64,000 bases of DNA, taken from NCBI RefSeq assembly GCF_900115685.1, contig NZ_FOXJ01000001.1, positions 1,211,796 through 1,275,795 on the forward strand. Direction: 5' to 3'. The stretch's first letter is position 1; the number at the start of each line of letters is the position of its first letter. Below are positions 1-9,547 of the stretch, one piece after another. This DNA comes from Variovorax sp. 770b2 (GTDB taxonomy: Bacteria > Pseudomonadota > Gammaproteobacteria > Burkholderiales > Burkholderiaceae_C). The position numbers were made by a program, and so were the translations under genes. Below the pieces are notes generated by a model. The model was not told the origin of the DNA, did not search any database, and saw nothing but the letters and a program-made list of their open reading frames with translations.

Positions 1-1873
1 GCGCGTCGGCCGAGGCCTGCAGCCAGTCGGTGTCGCGGTCGATCTCGAACAGGCGCGCGCCCGCATCGGCGTTCCACTTGCGCGGCGCGGCGGCGATGTC
101 CGAGGTGGTCACCAAGAGGCGCAGGCTCGCGTCCGCGGCGTAGTGGTCCAGCCGCGCCTGCGGAAAGGCCGGGTCCAGCGGCACGTAGGCCGCGCCCGAC
201 TTGAGCACCGCGAGCAGCGCCACGACCATGTCCAGGCCGCGCTCCAGGCACAGGCCCACGTATTCGCCGCGGCCGATGCCGCGCGCGCGCAATGCATGGG
301 CCAGGCGGTTGGAGCGCGCATCCAGATCGCCGTAGCTGCAGGTGCGCGCGCCGTCGCGCACCGCGGGGCGTTCGGGCTGCAGCAGCGCGCGCGCCATGAA
401 GCCGGCGTGCGCGAGCGGCGCGCCTTGCAGCGCGGTGGGCGGCGGCTGCAGCGCGGCCAGCGCGTGCGCCGCTTCGGGCGAGAGCACCTCCAGCCGGCCG
501 ATGGCGTCGGCGGGGCTGCGCACGGCCGAGCGCAGCACGCACTCGAACATGTCCAGCCAGCGCTGCACGCTCTCCTCGTCGTAGAGGTCGGTGTTGTACT
601 GGGCCTCGATCTGCAGCCCGCCGTCCAGCGGCCGCAGGTTGAGAAAGAGCTCGAAGTTCTCGCAGCGGCGCGCCACCGTGTCCTGCTCGACGTGCAGGCC
701 CGAGAAGGTCTGCGCGCTGCCGGCCACGTCGGGGTCCACGTTGAACATCACGCTCACCAGCGGCTGGCGGCTCGCATCGCGCTGCAGCGCGAGCTTGCCA
801 AGGAGCGCGCCGTAGGTGAGCGCCTGGTGGTCGAAGGCGTCCAGCACGGCGGTGCTGCATTCGCCCATGAGCGCGTCGAAGCGCAGCTTGGCGTGCGCCG
901 CGATGCGCAGCGGCAGCAGGTTCACGCAGTGGCCCACCAGGCCCGGCATGTCGCGCGCCATCTGCCCCGAGGCCGGGATGCCGACCACGATGTCGTCCTG
1001 CCCCGTGAGGCGATGCAGCGTCGCGACGAAGCCGCTGAGCAGGCCCACGAACAGGCTCGCGCCGGTCCTGGCGCTCATGGCGCGCAGCGCAGTCACCAGG
1101 CGCCGCTCGAGCAGCCGCTCGGTGCGCCGCGAGGCGAAGGTGCGCACCGCGGGGCGCGGATGGTCGGGCGGCAGGTCGAGCACGGGCAGCGTGCCGCCCG
1201 AGAAGCGTTCGAGCCAGTAGTCCACGTGCAGCTGCATGCCGGGTCCCGCCGCGTCGGTGGCTTCCTCTGTGGCGAAGGCATCGAAGGTGGGCGCCGGCTT
1301 GAGCGGCAGGCCGTCGCCGGTCTGCTCGGCGTACAGATGGCCCAGCTGCTCGGTGATGACCGCCCACGACCAGCCGTCGCACACCACGTGATGGGCCGAC
1401 ATGAGGAGCTCGTGCTCGGCCTCGCCGAGCCGATAGAGCACCGCCCGAAAGAGGGGGCCGTGCTCCAGCGAGAACGGCGTGCTCACCGCCGCGTCGTGCG
1501 CGTCGTCCAGCGCCAGGGCGCGGGCCGCGGCATCGAGCATGCCGAGGTCCTGCTGCACGAGCGGATCGGCCTCGGCCTGGCCGACCAGCATGCAGGTGCC
1601 GTCGGGCGAGATCGTCGCGCGCAGCGACTGGTGGCGCTCCACCAGCCGGGCCACGGCGCGCGCCATGGCGGGCCGGTCCAGCGGGCCGCGCAGGCGCAGC
1701 AGCACCGACTCGTTGTAGGCCAGCGAGGCCTCGGGGCTGAGCATGGCGCCCAGCCAGACCTCGCGCTGCGATTCGGTGGTGGGAATGACGCATTCGACGA
1801 AGGCGCCGACCAGCGTGCCGGAGTTGGCGGCCGAGCCCATCGCGGCCGGGGTGGGGCGAAGGACGGCGTTCAT
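1..1873 (-). CDS. Nonribosomal peptide synthetase, condensation domain plus start of adenylation domain (3' end outside window)
   Basis: The reading frame stays open from the ATG at 1873 to the left edge, giving about 624 residues. Residues about 25-450 are a condensation domain with the catalytic HHxxxDG motif (HHVVCDG, near residue 161), the site that joins the upstream acyl or aminoacyl thioester to the next amino acid. From about residue 455 an adenylation domain begins (GAAYVPLDPAF region) but is cut before the substrate-binding core, so its amino acid cannot be predicted. The start codon overlaps the stop of the upstream megasynthase as ATGA, so the two are translationally coupled and act in order. 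Because the upstream protein ends in an aminotransferase domain, this C domain should accept the aminated polyketide-extended chain as donor. More modules probably lie beyond the window. Confidence 0.93.
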   Translation of the reverse strand, partial: MNAVLRPTPAAMGSAANSGTLVGAFVECVIPTTESQREVWLGAMLSPEASLAYNESVLLRLRGPLDRPAMARAVARLVERHQSLRATISPDGTCMLVGQAEADPLVQQDLGMLDAAARALALDDAHDAAVSTPFSLEHGPLFRAVLYRLGEAEHELLMSAHHVVCDGWSWAVITEQLGHLYAEQTGDGLPLKPAPTFDAFATEEATDAAGPGMQLHVDYWLERFSGGTLPVLDLPPDHPRPAVRTFASRRTERLLERRLVTALRAMSARTGASLFVGLLSGFVATLHRLTGQDDIVVGIPASGQMARDMPGLVGHCVNLLPLRIAAHAKLRFDALMGECSTAVLDAFDHQALTYGALLGKLALQRDASRQPLVSVMFNVDPDVAGSAQTFSGLHVEQDTVARRCENFELFLNLRPLDGGLQIEAQYNTDLYDEESVQRWLDMFECVLRSAVRSPADAIGRLEVLSPEAAHALAALQPPPTALQGAPLAHAGFMARALLQPERPAVRDGARTCSYGDLDARSNRLAHALRARGIGRGEYVGLCLERGLDMVVALLAVLKSGAAYVPLDPAFPQARLDHYAADASLRLLVTTSDIAAAPRKWNADAGARLFEIDRDTDWLQASADA

Positions 1874-4800
1874 GCGGCGTGCCCGTTGGGGATCTGGATC
1901 GCTTCGCTCGTGCCCGGCACGTACCAGAAGGGCTGGCCGTCCACGTCGCGGCCCAGCACCGAGCCTTCCTGCGAAGGCTTGCGTACATCGAAGGCCTGGA
2001 CGGCAGGCGTGCGGCGCGGCAGGAACCCCGACTCCTGCAGCTCGGCCACCGATTCCTTGAACGCCCGCTGGATCGTGGCGATGTCTTCCTGGCTGTGCGC
2101 CGTCGTGAGAAAGCACGGGAAGTTGTCCAGGATGTGCACGCCGCGGCTGCGCATCATGGCAAAGAGCAGGTCCTGCAACGGGTGGTCCTCCAGCCAGTTC
2201 ACGCGCCATAGCGAGGCGAAGTGGCGAATGGCGATCGGCGCGCCCACCTCGGCGCACCAGGCCGTGAGCTCGCCGGCCATCGCGGCGGTGCTGGTGTTGA
2301 GCGCGGCCTGCAGCGCGGGGCCCGCCGCCTTCAGGTGTTCCAGCGAGGCCTTGGCCGCGGCCAGCGCGAGCGGGTGCCGCACGAAGGTGCCGGCGAAGTA
2401 GGTCACGCCCACGCCCGGAATGGAGTCGTCGCCGTACTGCCAGGCACCGCCGTCCAGCGCGTCCATGAACGGGCGCTTGCCCGCGACGACACCGACCGGA
2501 AAGCCGCCGCCGATCACCTTGCCGTAGGTGGCGAGGTCGGCGCGCACGCCGAACAGTTCCTGCGCGCCGCCCAGCCCCGTGCGAAAGCCCGTGATGACCT
2601 CGTCGAAGATGAGGCAGGTGCCGCTTTGCGTGGTGATGTCGCGCACCGCGTGCAGGAACTCGCGCGGCTGGAAGTCGGGGCGGCGGCTCTGCACCGGCTC
2701 GACCAGCACGGCCGCCAGGTCCTCCGCGTTCTCGCGGATGAAGGCCAGCGCCTCGGGCGTGCCGTAGTCCAGCACGCGCACGTCGCCGAACATGCCGCTC
2801 ATCACGCCCGGCGCGGCCGACAGGCCCTTGCCGCCCTTGCCGGCGCGCACCAGCACTTCGTCGAAGGTGCCGTGGTAGGAGCCGGTGAACACCGCCACGG
2901 TGCTGCGGCCGGTAACGGTGCGCGCAATGCGCAGCGCCGCCATCACGGCCTCGGAGCCCGTGTTGCACAGGCCCGCGCGCTCGCAGCCGGTGAGCTCGCA
3001 CAAGAGGCGCGTCACGTCGGCCGCCAGCGGATGCTGCGGCCCGATCTCGTAGCCCGCGTCCAGCTGCTTCCTCACGGCCTCCTGCACGAAGTCGGGCTGC
3101 CAGCCGAACAGGTTGAGGCCGAAGCCGTTGAGCGCGTCGACGTACTCGTTGCCGTCGATGTCCCACATCTTCGAACCCTTGGAGCGCTCGATCACGATCT
3201 GGTAGGTGATCTCCTTGGTGATCGGGCGAAAGCCGTTGACCACGCGCGGGTCGGCCATGTGGGCGCGGTTGTCCTCGGTGAAGCGCTTGCTGTTCCGCGT
3301 GCGCTCCACGTAGCGGCGCACGAACGCGGAAAGCCGCGCCTTCTGCCGCGCGCTGGGTTCGGCGGTGGGCTTGGTGTGGATGCGGGCGATGGCGCCGAAG
3401 GCCTTGGCGACGTCGTAGCGCAGGGGTTCGCGGGGCGCGTCGGGCGATGGCTCCAGCGGTTGCGCCTGCGCCTGTGCTTGCGGTGCGGGCGTGGCCTGCA
3501 CGGCGAGAGGCAACGACGCCGTCGCCGGCACGGACATCGCCACGGCGGCGGTCGTGCCGGAGAGCAGGGCGAGCTGCTGGCGCATCAATTCCATTTGCTG
3601 CGCAATCAGCTGGTTGACGGCACCGGCCGGCAATTGCGGCAATTGGCTGGCCGCCTGCATCACCTGGACCATGGGCTGTTGCACCGTTTCCTGCACGGCC
3701 ACCAGCGTGGTCGCGGTCGCGGCCGCGGGCTGCTGCACCGGCGCGGCTTCGGGCGGCAGGCTCTGCTGCAGGAACGCCGTGAGCGCGTCGAAGCTGCGGT
3801 AGTTCTCCATCAGCTGGCGAAAGCTCACATTGACCTTGAAGGTCTTCTTGATCTGCGTGGCCGCCTGGGTGAGCGTGAGCGAATCGAGCCCGAGCTCGGC
3901 GAACGCGGCGTGGCCTTCGGCCTCGGCCATGTCGATGCCCGAGATGTCCTCGAAGAGCGTTCGCAATCGCACGCCCACCGATGCCGCGGACGACGCGGAG
4001 GGCTGGGGCGGAGGGGTCGATGAGGTCGAAGGCACTGCAGCGGTCACGGTCGGCTCCAATGAAACGGTTGGGACGGAAAGAGCGGGAAGAGCGGGAAGAA
4101 GGGCGGTCGGCATCGGCTGGGCCGATGCAGCGGGCGCGGTGGACGTGGTGGAAGCGATGGGCGCGATGTCGACCCAGAGGCGCTTGCGTTCGAACGGATA
4201 GGTGGGCAAACACACGCGCCGCGCGCCGGCACGCGCGGCCAGGCGGGCGAGCTCGACATCGGCGCCGCAGGTCCACAGGCGCGCGGCGGCCAAGCGCAGC
4301 GTGCGGGCCTCGTCGGCCGGCTCGCCGTGCAGCAGCGAGACGGCGGTGACGCCTGCTTTCGACGTGGGGGCGAGCGTCTTCGCGCCGTGCTGGCGCACCA
4401 GCGTGGCCAGCGTGTTGCGCGGGCCGGCTTCCACGAAGACCGGGTTCGCAGCCGCAGCCGCCGCGCTTTGCAGGGCGGAGGAGAAGCGGACCGTGCCGCG
4501 CAGGTGCTTCGCCCAGTACGCGGGACTGGTGGCCTCGGCGTCTTCGAGCAGCCGGCCGGTGAGCGTCGAGAAGATCGGGATCGCCGGTGCGTGCAGCGCC
4601 ACCTCGGCGACGAGCGCCTCGAAGGGCGCGACCGCGCCGTCCATCATCGAAGAGTGAAAGGCGTGCGAGGTCTGCAGCGCGCGGCAGGCGATGCCTTCAG
4701 CTTCGAGCGCGGCTTGCAGCGCGGCGATGGCCTCGGTGGGGCCGGCGGCCACGCAGGCGGTCGGTCCGTTTTCCGCCGCGAGCGAGACGGTGGGAGAAGA

Positions 4801-7800
4801 CGCGAGCCGCGCGGCGAGATCGTCCGCGCCTAGCCGCACCGAGAGCATCGTTCCCGCGGGCATCGCTTGCATCAGCGCACCGCGGCGGGCGACGAGGCGG
4901 GCGGCGTCTTCGAGCCGCATCACGCCCGCGATGACGGCCGCGACGAATTCGCCGACGCTGTGGCCGATGAGCGCATGCGGCCGCAGGCCCAGCGAGAGAA
5001 GACGCCGCGCGAGCGCGTATTCGAGCGTGAAGAGCGCGGGTTGCGTGACGGCCGTGGGGGCCAGCGCGCCCGCATCGTCGCTGAACATGCGCTCGCGCAG
5101 GTCGAAATCGGTGGTGCCTTCGAGCGCGCGCAGGCAATCGTCGAACGCGGCCGCGAACACCGCGTCGCTCGCATGCAGCGCGCGGCCCATGCCGGCGTAC
5201 TGCGCGCCCTGGCCCGGGAACATCAGCACGGGTTGCGGGGCGCGCGCGGCGATGCTGCCGCTCGTGCGCCACGGGGCGTCGTCCATTCGCAATGCGGCGA
5301 TGGCTTCTGTCGCATCGGCGGCCACCACGGCGCGGCGGAAGGCGTGCGCCTTGCGGCCGACCGCGAGCGTGAAGGCCGCGTCGGCGAGCGCGAGGCCGGG
5401 GTGCGCTTCGAGGTGCGCCGCGAGCTGCTGCGTGGCCACTGCGAGCGCGGCCTCCGAGCGGGCCGACAGCGGGAGCACGTGGATGCCGGCCGCGGACGAT
5501 GGCGCAACAGGACGCGCCGGCGCCTCTTCCAGCACGACGTGCGCATTCGTGCCGCCGACGCCGAAGGAGCTGACCCCCGCGCGGCGCGGCAGGTCGGCGC
5601 GCGGCCAGGGCTGCAGCTGGCTGCTCACGAAGAACGGCGTGCGCGCGAAATCGATCGCCGGGTTCGGCGCGGTGAAATGCGCGGTGGGTGGAATCAGTTC
5701 GTGGTGCAGCGACAGCGCGGTCTTGATGAGCCCCGCGGCGCCCGCGGCCGTGACCATGTGCCCCACGTTGCTCTTGAGCGAACCCAGCGTGCAGTAGCCG
5801 CGCGCATCGGTGTGCTCGGCGTAGGCGACGGCCAGCGCCTCGACCTCGATCGGGTCGCCCATCGGCGTGGCGGTGCCGTGCGCCTCGACGTAGCCGATGC
5901 TCTGCGCGTCCACGTCGGCCGCGGCCAGCGCGGCGCGGATCACCGCGGCCTGGCCGTCCACGCTGGGGGCGGTGAAGCTGGCCTTGGCGCCGCCGTCGTT
6001 GTTCACGCACGCGCTGCGCAGCACCGCGTAGATGGTGTCGCCATCGGCCTGCGCATCCGACAGGCGCTTGAGCAGCACCACGGCCGCGCCGTCGCTGAAC
6101 ACGGTGCCCTTGGCCTCGGCGTCGAAGCTGCGCGTGTGGCCGTCGGGCGAGAGCATCGAGCCCTCGTTGTAGAGGTAGCCGCTCCTCGGCGGGCAGGTGA
6201 CCGAGGCACCGCCCGCCAGCGCCATGTAGCACTGGCCCGTGCGCAGCGCGTGAAAGGCCTGCGCCACCGCGACCAGCGAGGTCGAGCAGGCGGTGTTCAC
6301 GCTCACGGCCGGCCCGCGCAGGTTCAGGCGGTTGGCCACGCGGGTGGTGATGTAGTCCTTCTCGTTGGCCAGCATCACCTGGAATTCGCCGACGGCTTCC
6401 ACGAGATCTGGCCGCGAGGCCACGTGGCGCTGGAAGTAGGTGGCGTTGTACGTGCCCGCGTACACACCCACGGGGCCCGGCGCCTCGTCGGGCACGTAGC
6501 CCGCGCGCTCCAGGCACTCCCAGCAGATCTCCAGGAACACGCGGTGCTGCGGGTCCATGAGCGTGGCTTCCTTCGGGCCGATGCCGAAGAAGGCGGCGTC
6601 GAAGTTCTCGATGCCTTCGATCACGCCGCGGGCCCTCACGTAGGCCGGGTCGCTGCGCAGGGCCTGGCTCACGCCGGCGTCCAGCGTCGCGTCGTCGAAG
6701 AAGCTCACGGTGTCGCGGCCGGCGACCAGGTTGTCCCAGAACTGCTCGACGTCGCCCGCGCCGGGGAAGCGGCCGGCGGTGGCGATGAGGGCGACGGCCT
6801 CGGGGGCGTCGGCCGGTGCGCGGTGCGCGGTGGTGCGAACGGGCGCGGGCGCGGGCTGCGCGCTCTCCGTCTTTTCGACCGGCTGCAATTGCGCCGCGAT
6901 GGCGGCCGGCGTCGGATGCCGGAAGAACAGGTTGGTCGACAGCGTCGTCGCGTCGGCGCGCTGCAGGTCGGCCAGCACCTGCAGCACCAGCAGCGAGTTG
7001 CCGCCCAGGTCGAAGAAGTTGTCGTTGCGCCCGGCCCTGTCGATGCAGAGGGCGCGCGCGAAGGCATCGCACACCTGCTGCTCGAGCGCGTCGCGCGGCT
7101 CCTCGTAGGGCTGCGCGAGTTCGGGCCGCTCGCCCGCGGGTTCGGGCAGCGCCTTGCGATCGAGCTTGCCGTTGGGCGTGACGGGCAACTGCGCGAGCCA
7201 CACCGGGGCCGAGGGCAGCATCGCCGCGGGCAGGCGCGCCGCGAGGTGCGCGCGCAGCACGTCCCAGGGCAGCGGCTGCGAGCGCGCGACCAGGTAGGCG
7301 ATGAGGCGCAAGGCGCCATCGCCGCCGGGCCGCGCCACCACCGCGCACGACTGGATCGCGGGGTGCGCGAGGATCGCCGCCTCGACCTCGCCGGTCTCGA
7401 TGCGATGCCCGTGGATCTTCACCTGCCCGTCGATGCGGCCGATGAATTCGACGGTGCCATCGGGCAGCCAGCGCGCGAGGTCGCCGGTGCGGTAGAGCCG
7501 GTCGCCGGGCCCGCCGAAGGGATCGGGCACGAAGCGCGCGGCGGTGAGCTCGGGTTGCCCCAGGTACCCGTGCGCGAGGCCATGCCCGCCGATGCACAGC
7601 TCGCCCACCAGACCGCTGGGCAGCAGCGCCAGCGACGGGCTCAGCACGCGCAGCACCGTGTCCTTGATAGGCCGCCCGAGCGGCACCGAGCACAGGCCCG
7701 CCACGAGGCTCGCGCGCTCGATGCGGTGCGTGGCCGCGAAGGTCGTGCACTCGGTCGGGCCATAGCCGTTGCTGAGCACGAGGCCGGGAAGTGCGTCGAG

Positions 7801-9177
7801 CGCGCGGCGCACATGCGCCACCGAGAGCGCCTCGCCGCCCGTGAACAGGTGCGCAAGGCCTGCCAGGTGCCGCGGATCGCCGTCGACCACCGCGTTGAAG
7901 AGCGCCGCCGTGAGCCAGGCGGTGTGCACGTCGTGCCGGGCGATGGTGCGTGCGAGGCCGGCGCCGGTGGGTACCCGTTCGTCGTGGATCACGCAGCGGC
8001 CGCCGTTCAGCAGCGGCCCCCAGATCTCCAGCGTCGAGGCGTCGAAGGCGAGCGGCGCCGCGTGCAGTACCCCGCGACCGGGCGCGAACTCGGCGTAATC
8101 GACGCCGACCACCAGCCGCAGGATCGCGCGATGGCTGATCGCCGTACCCTTGGGTATCCCGGTCGAGCCCGAGGTGTACATGAGGTACGCCGCCGATTCG
8201 CCGTCGATGTCCGGTGCGTTCCGGAGAGCGCGATGCAAGTCGTCATCAGACCCGTCGAGCAGCACGGCGGTGCGGTCGGCCGGCACGAGGTGGCGGAGCG
8301 CTTCAGTCGTCACCACCAGCGTGGCGCCGGCCTGGCCGAGCATGTTCGCGATGCGCTCGGGCGGAAAGTCCGTCGGCACCGGCACGTAGGCGGCGCCCGC
8401 CTTGAGGATGCCCAGCATGGCGACGATGGCGGCCATCGAGCGCTCCAGCATCACGCCGACGTTGTCGCCAGCGCGCACGCCCAGTTGCTGCAGGCGCTGC
8501 GCGAGCCGGTCGGTGCGTTCGTCCAGCTCGCCGTAGCGCATCGCCGCGTCGCCTTCCTCCAGCGCCACCGCATCGGGCGCGGCGGCAGCCTGGCGGCTGA
8601 AGAGGGCCGGCACGGTGAGCGCGCGGTCCAGCGTGGAGGGCGCCGTGTTCCATGCGGCGAGCTGGTCGTGGCGATCGGCGTCGGACAGGGTGCGGATGTC
8701 GTGGAGCGCGGCATCGGGGCGGTCCAGCAGGTCGGCGGCGGTGTCGGCGATGGCGGCGAGCAGCCGGTCGGCGGAGGGCGCGTCCATCAGCCCCGGCGCG
8801 AAATCCAGGTGCAGGCAGGCCGGGTGCCCGGCGCGGGCGTCGAGGCGCAGGTGCAGCGGACTGTCGGAAGGCTCGGCGGCTGTGCGGCGGTCGCGGTCCA
8901 GTTGCGCCAGCCACGCGCTCGCCGTGGCGGACGGCAGCGACTGGCCCAGCCAGCACGCCTGCAGCAGTTGCCGGGCGCCGGCGAAGAGCGTGTCCGGCAG
9001 ATGGCCCGTGGAACCGAGGGCAGCCAGCCAGCGCTGCCCCAAACCCGCCTGGAGCGCCAGGGTGGCGGTGCGCTGTCCGCCTGCCGCTTCCAGCGAGGGC
9101 TGCGCGACGAACAGGTCGTCCAGCGAAGGCCCGGAAGCAGCGGGCGTTGGCGCCAGCGGAACAGTCTGAGTTTCCAT
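1870..9177 (-). CDS. Hybrid NRPS-PKS-aminotransferase megasynthase (A-PCP-KS-AT-ACP-AMT)
   Basis: 2435 residues. Residues 1-190 resemble only the C-terminal part of a condensation domain and lack HHxxxDG. An adenylation domain follows (about 190-680; TSGSTGIPKG near 338, FDAS near 377, A10 lysine in NGKLDRK). Then come a PCP (LGGNSL, near 727), a ketosynthase (about 795-1225; Cys in NTACSTS near 963, His in EAHGTATPMGDP near 1100 and in KSNVGH) and an acyltransferase (GHSVGEF near 1407; HAFH, the malonyl-type signature). An ACP (LGLDSLT near 1763), an Ala/Gln-rich linker and a class III PLP aminotransferase (lysine in YGKVIGGGF near 2221) complete it. No KR, DH or ER is present. Known McyE- and iturin-type enzymes use the last domain to aminate a beta-keto thioester; here I infer an amino acid is extended with malonate and then aminated. 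Manual alignment to GrsA gives pocket residues D-A-L-L-F-G-G-T-F-K. The GGTFK part recalls valine codes, so an aliphatic residue is possible but unproven. Confidence 0.95.
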   Translation of the reverse strand: METQTVPLAPTPAASGPSLDDLFVAQPSLEAAGGQRTATLALQAGLGQRWLAALGSTGHLPDTLFAGARQLLQACWLGQSLPSATASAWLAQLDRDRRTAAEPSDSPLHLRLDARAGHPACLHLDFAPGLMDAPSADRLLAAIADTAADLLDRPDAALHDIRTLSDADRHDQLAAWNTAPSTLDRALTVPALFSRQAAAAPDAVALEEGDAAMRYGELDERTDRLAQRLQQLGVRAGDNVGVMLERSMAAIVAMLGILKAGAAYVPVPTDFPPERIANMLGQAGATLVVTTEALRHLVPADRTAVLLDGSDDDLHRALRNAPDIDGESAAYLMYTSGSTGIPKGTAISHRAILRLVVGVDYAEFAPGRGVLHAAPLAFDASTLEIWGPLLNGGRCVIHDERVPTGAGLARTIARHDVHTAWLTAALFNAVVDGDPRHLAGLAHLFTGGEALSVAHVRRALDALPGLVLSNGYGPTECTTFAATHRIERASLVAGLCSVPLGRPIKDTVLRVLSPSLALLPSGLVGELCIGGHGLAHGYLGQPELTAARFVPDPFGGPGDRLYRTGDLARWLPDGTVEFIGRIDGQVKIHGHRIETGEVEAAILAHPAIQSCAVVARPGGDGALRLIAYLVARSQPLPWDVLRAHLAARLPAAMLPSAPVWLAQLPVTPNGKLDRKALPEPAGERPELAQPYEEPRDALEQQVCDAFARALCIDRAGRNDNFFDLGGNSLLVLQVLADLQRADATTLSTNLFFRHPTPAAIAAQLQPVEKTESAQPAPAPVRTTAHRAPADAPEAVALIATAGRFPGAGDVEQFWDNLVAGRDTVSFFDDATLDAGVSQALRSDPAYVRARGVIEGIENFDAAFFGIGPKEATLMDPQHRVFLEICWECLERAGYVPDEAPGPVGVYAGTYNATYFQRHVASRPDLVEAVGEFQVMLANEKDYITTRVANRLNLRGPAVSVNTACSTSLVAVAQAFHALRTGQCYMALAGGASVTCPPRSGYLYNEGSMLSPDGHTRSFDAEAKGTVFSDGAAVVLLKRLSDAQADGDTIYAVLRSACVNNDGGAKASFTAPSVDGQAAVIRAALAAADVDAQSIGYVEAHGTATPMGDPIEVEALAVAYAEHTDARGYCTLGSLKSNVGHMVTAAGAAGLIKTALSLHHELIPPTAHFTAPNPAIDFARTPFFVSSQLQPWPRADLPRRAGVSSFGVGGTNAHVVLEEAPARPVAPSSAAGIHVLPLSARSEAALAVATQQLAAHLEAHPGLALADAAFTLAVGRKAHAFRRAVVAADATEAIAALRMDDAPWRTSGSIAARAPQPVLMFPGQGAQYAGMGRALHASDAVFAAAFDDCLRALEGTTDFDLRERMFSDDAGALAPTAVTQPALFTLEYALARRLLSLGLRPHALIGHSVGEFVAAVIAGVMRLEDAARLVARRGALMQAMPAGTMLSVRLGADDLAARLASSPTVSLAAENGPTACVAAGPTEAIAALQAALEAEGIACRALQTSHAFHSSMMDGAVAPFEALVAEVALHAPAIPIFSTLTGRLLEDAEATSPAYWAKHLRGTVRFSSALQSAAAAAANPVFVEAGPRNTLATLVRQHGAKTLAPTSKAGVTAVSLLHGEPADEARTLRLAAARLWTCGADVELARLAARAGARRVCLPTYPFERKRLWVDIAPIASTTSTAPAASAQPMPTALLPALPALSVPTVSLEPTVTAAVPSTSSTPPPQPSASSAASVGVRLRTLFEDISGIDMAEAEGHAAFAELGLDSLTLTQAATQIKKTFKVNVSFRQLMENYRSFDALTAFLQQSLPPEAAPVQQPAAATATTLVAVQETVQQPMVQVMQAASQLPQLPAGAVNQLIAQQMELMRQQLALLSGTTAAVAMSVPATASLPLAVQATPAPQAQAQAQPLEPSPDAPREPLRYDVAKAFGAIARIHTKPTAEPSARQKARLSAFVRRYVERTRNSKRFTEDNRAHMADPRVVNGFRPITKEITYQIVIERSKGSKMWDIDGNEYVDALNGFGLNLFGWQPDFVQEAVRKQLDAGYEIGPQHPLAADVTRLLCELTGCERAGLCNTGSEAVMAALRIARTVTGRSTVAVFTGSYHGTFDEVLVRAGKGGKGLSAAPGVMSGMFGDVRVLDYGTPEALAFIRENAEDLAAVLVEPVQSRRPDFQPREFLHAVRDITTQSGTCLIFDEVITGFRTGLGGAQELFGVRADLATYGKVIGGGFPVGVVAGKRPFMDALDGGAWQYGDDSIPGVGVTYFAGTFVRHPLALAAAKASLEHLKAAGPALQAALNTSTAAMAGELTAWCAEVGAPIAIRHFASLWRVNWLEDHPLQDLLFAMMRSRGVHILDNFPCFLTTAHSQEDIATIQRAFKESVAELQESGFLPRRTPAVQAFDVRKPSQEGSVLGRDVDGQPFWYVPGTSEAIQIPNGHAA

Positions 9178-9395
9178 TTAATTACCAAGCTCAATTGCAA
9201 TGGATAATTCCTGAATTAAAATCGACGCATCAATTGAAATTCAAGTCGGGATCGGCTTGTCGCGATCCTAGGAGCTTGGTGAACTGTCCGTGTGGGTGTT
9301 TGGGGGTGGTGTTACATCGAGATATACATATTTCTGGATTCAACTACCCAATTTATGGTGTTTGGGGTACCCAATTCATGATTTTGAATAATTTG

Positions 9396-9426
9396 CCGTC
9401 CGATTGACTGCCGAATTTACGGACGG
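9396..9426. repeat. Inverted repeat with 7-bp arms and 17-base spacer
   Basis: CCGTCCG at 9396-9402 is matched by CGGACGG at 9420-9426. The arms are perfect and the spacer is AT-rich. There is no T-run, so it is not a typical terminator. It could be a regulator site or part of an mRNA leader of either divergent unit. Confidence 0.5.
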
Positions 9427-9531
9427 ACGTGGAATCCGGTTTCAAGAAAGGTTGGGCGGGCGCCCTGCAGGAGGCATATGGCGACCTCCCGAGAGGAGAA
9501 TGTTCGGTGAAGGCGGGACAGGCCGTACCGT

Positions 9532-9547
9532 CTTGACAGTTGTCAAG
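9532..9547. promoter_or_regulatory. Perfect 16-bp palindromic site, candidate operator
   Basis: CTTGACAGTTGTCAAG is a perfect 7-bp inverted repeat with a 2-base centre, 156 bases before the methyltransferase start and 355 bases before the megasynthase start. Symmetry and length fit a site for a dimeric regulator (LuxR- and GntR-type sites have this shape), but no such regulator gene is in the window. A TTGACA hexamer lies inside it without a good -10 partner at 17 bases. Confidence 0.5.

Noticed and set aside
143..2401. Long plus-strand open frame opposite the NRPS genes
   Set aside because: Arg/His/Ala/Gly-rich composition typical of the antisense frame of high-GC coding DNA; the minus strand encodes clear C-domain and aminotransferase motifs.
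4867..9207. 1446-codon plus-strand open frame
   Set aside because: Exact antisense of the KS, PCP and A domains; no recognisable domains of its own and biased composition.
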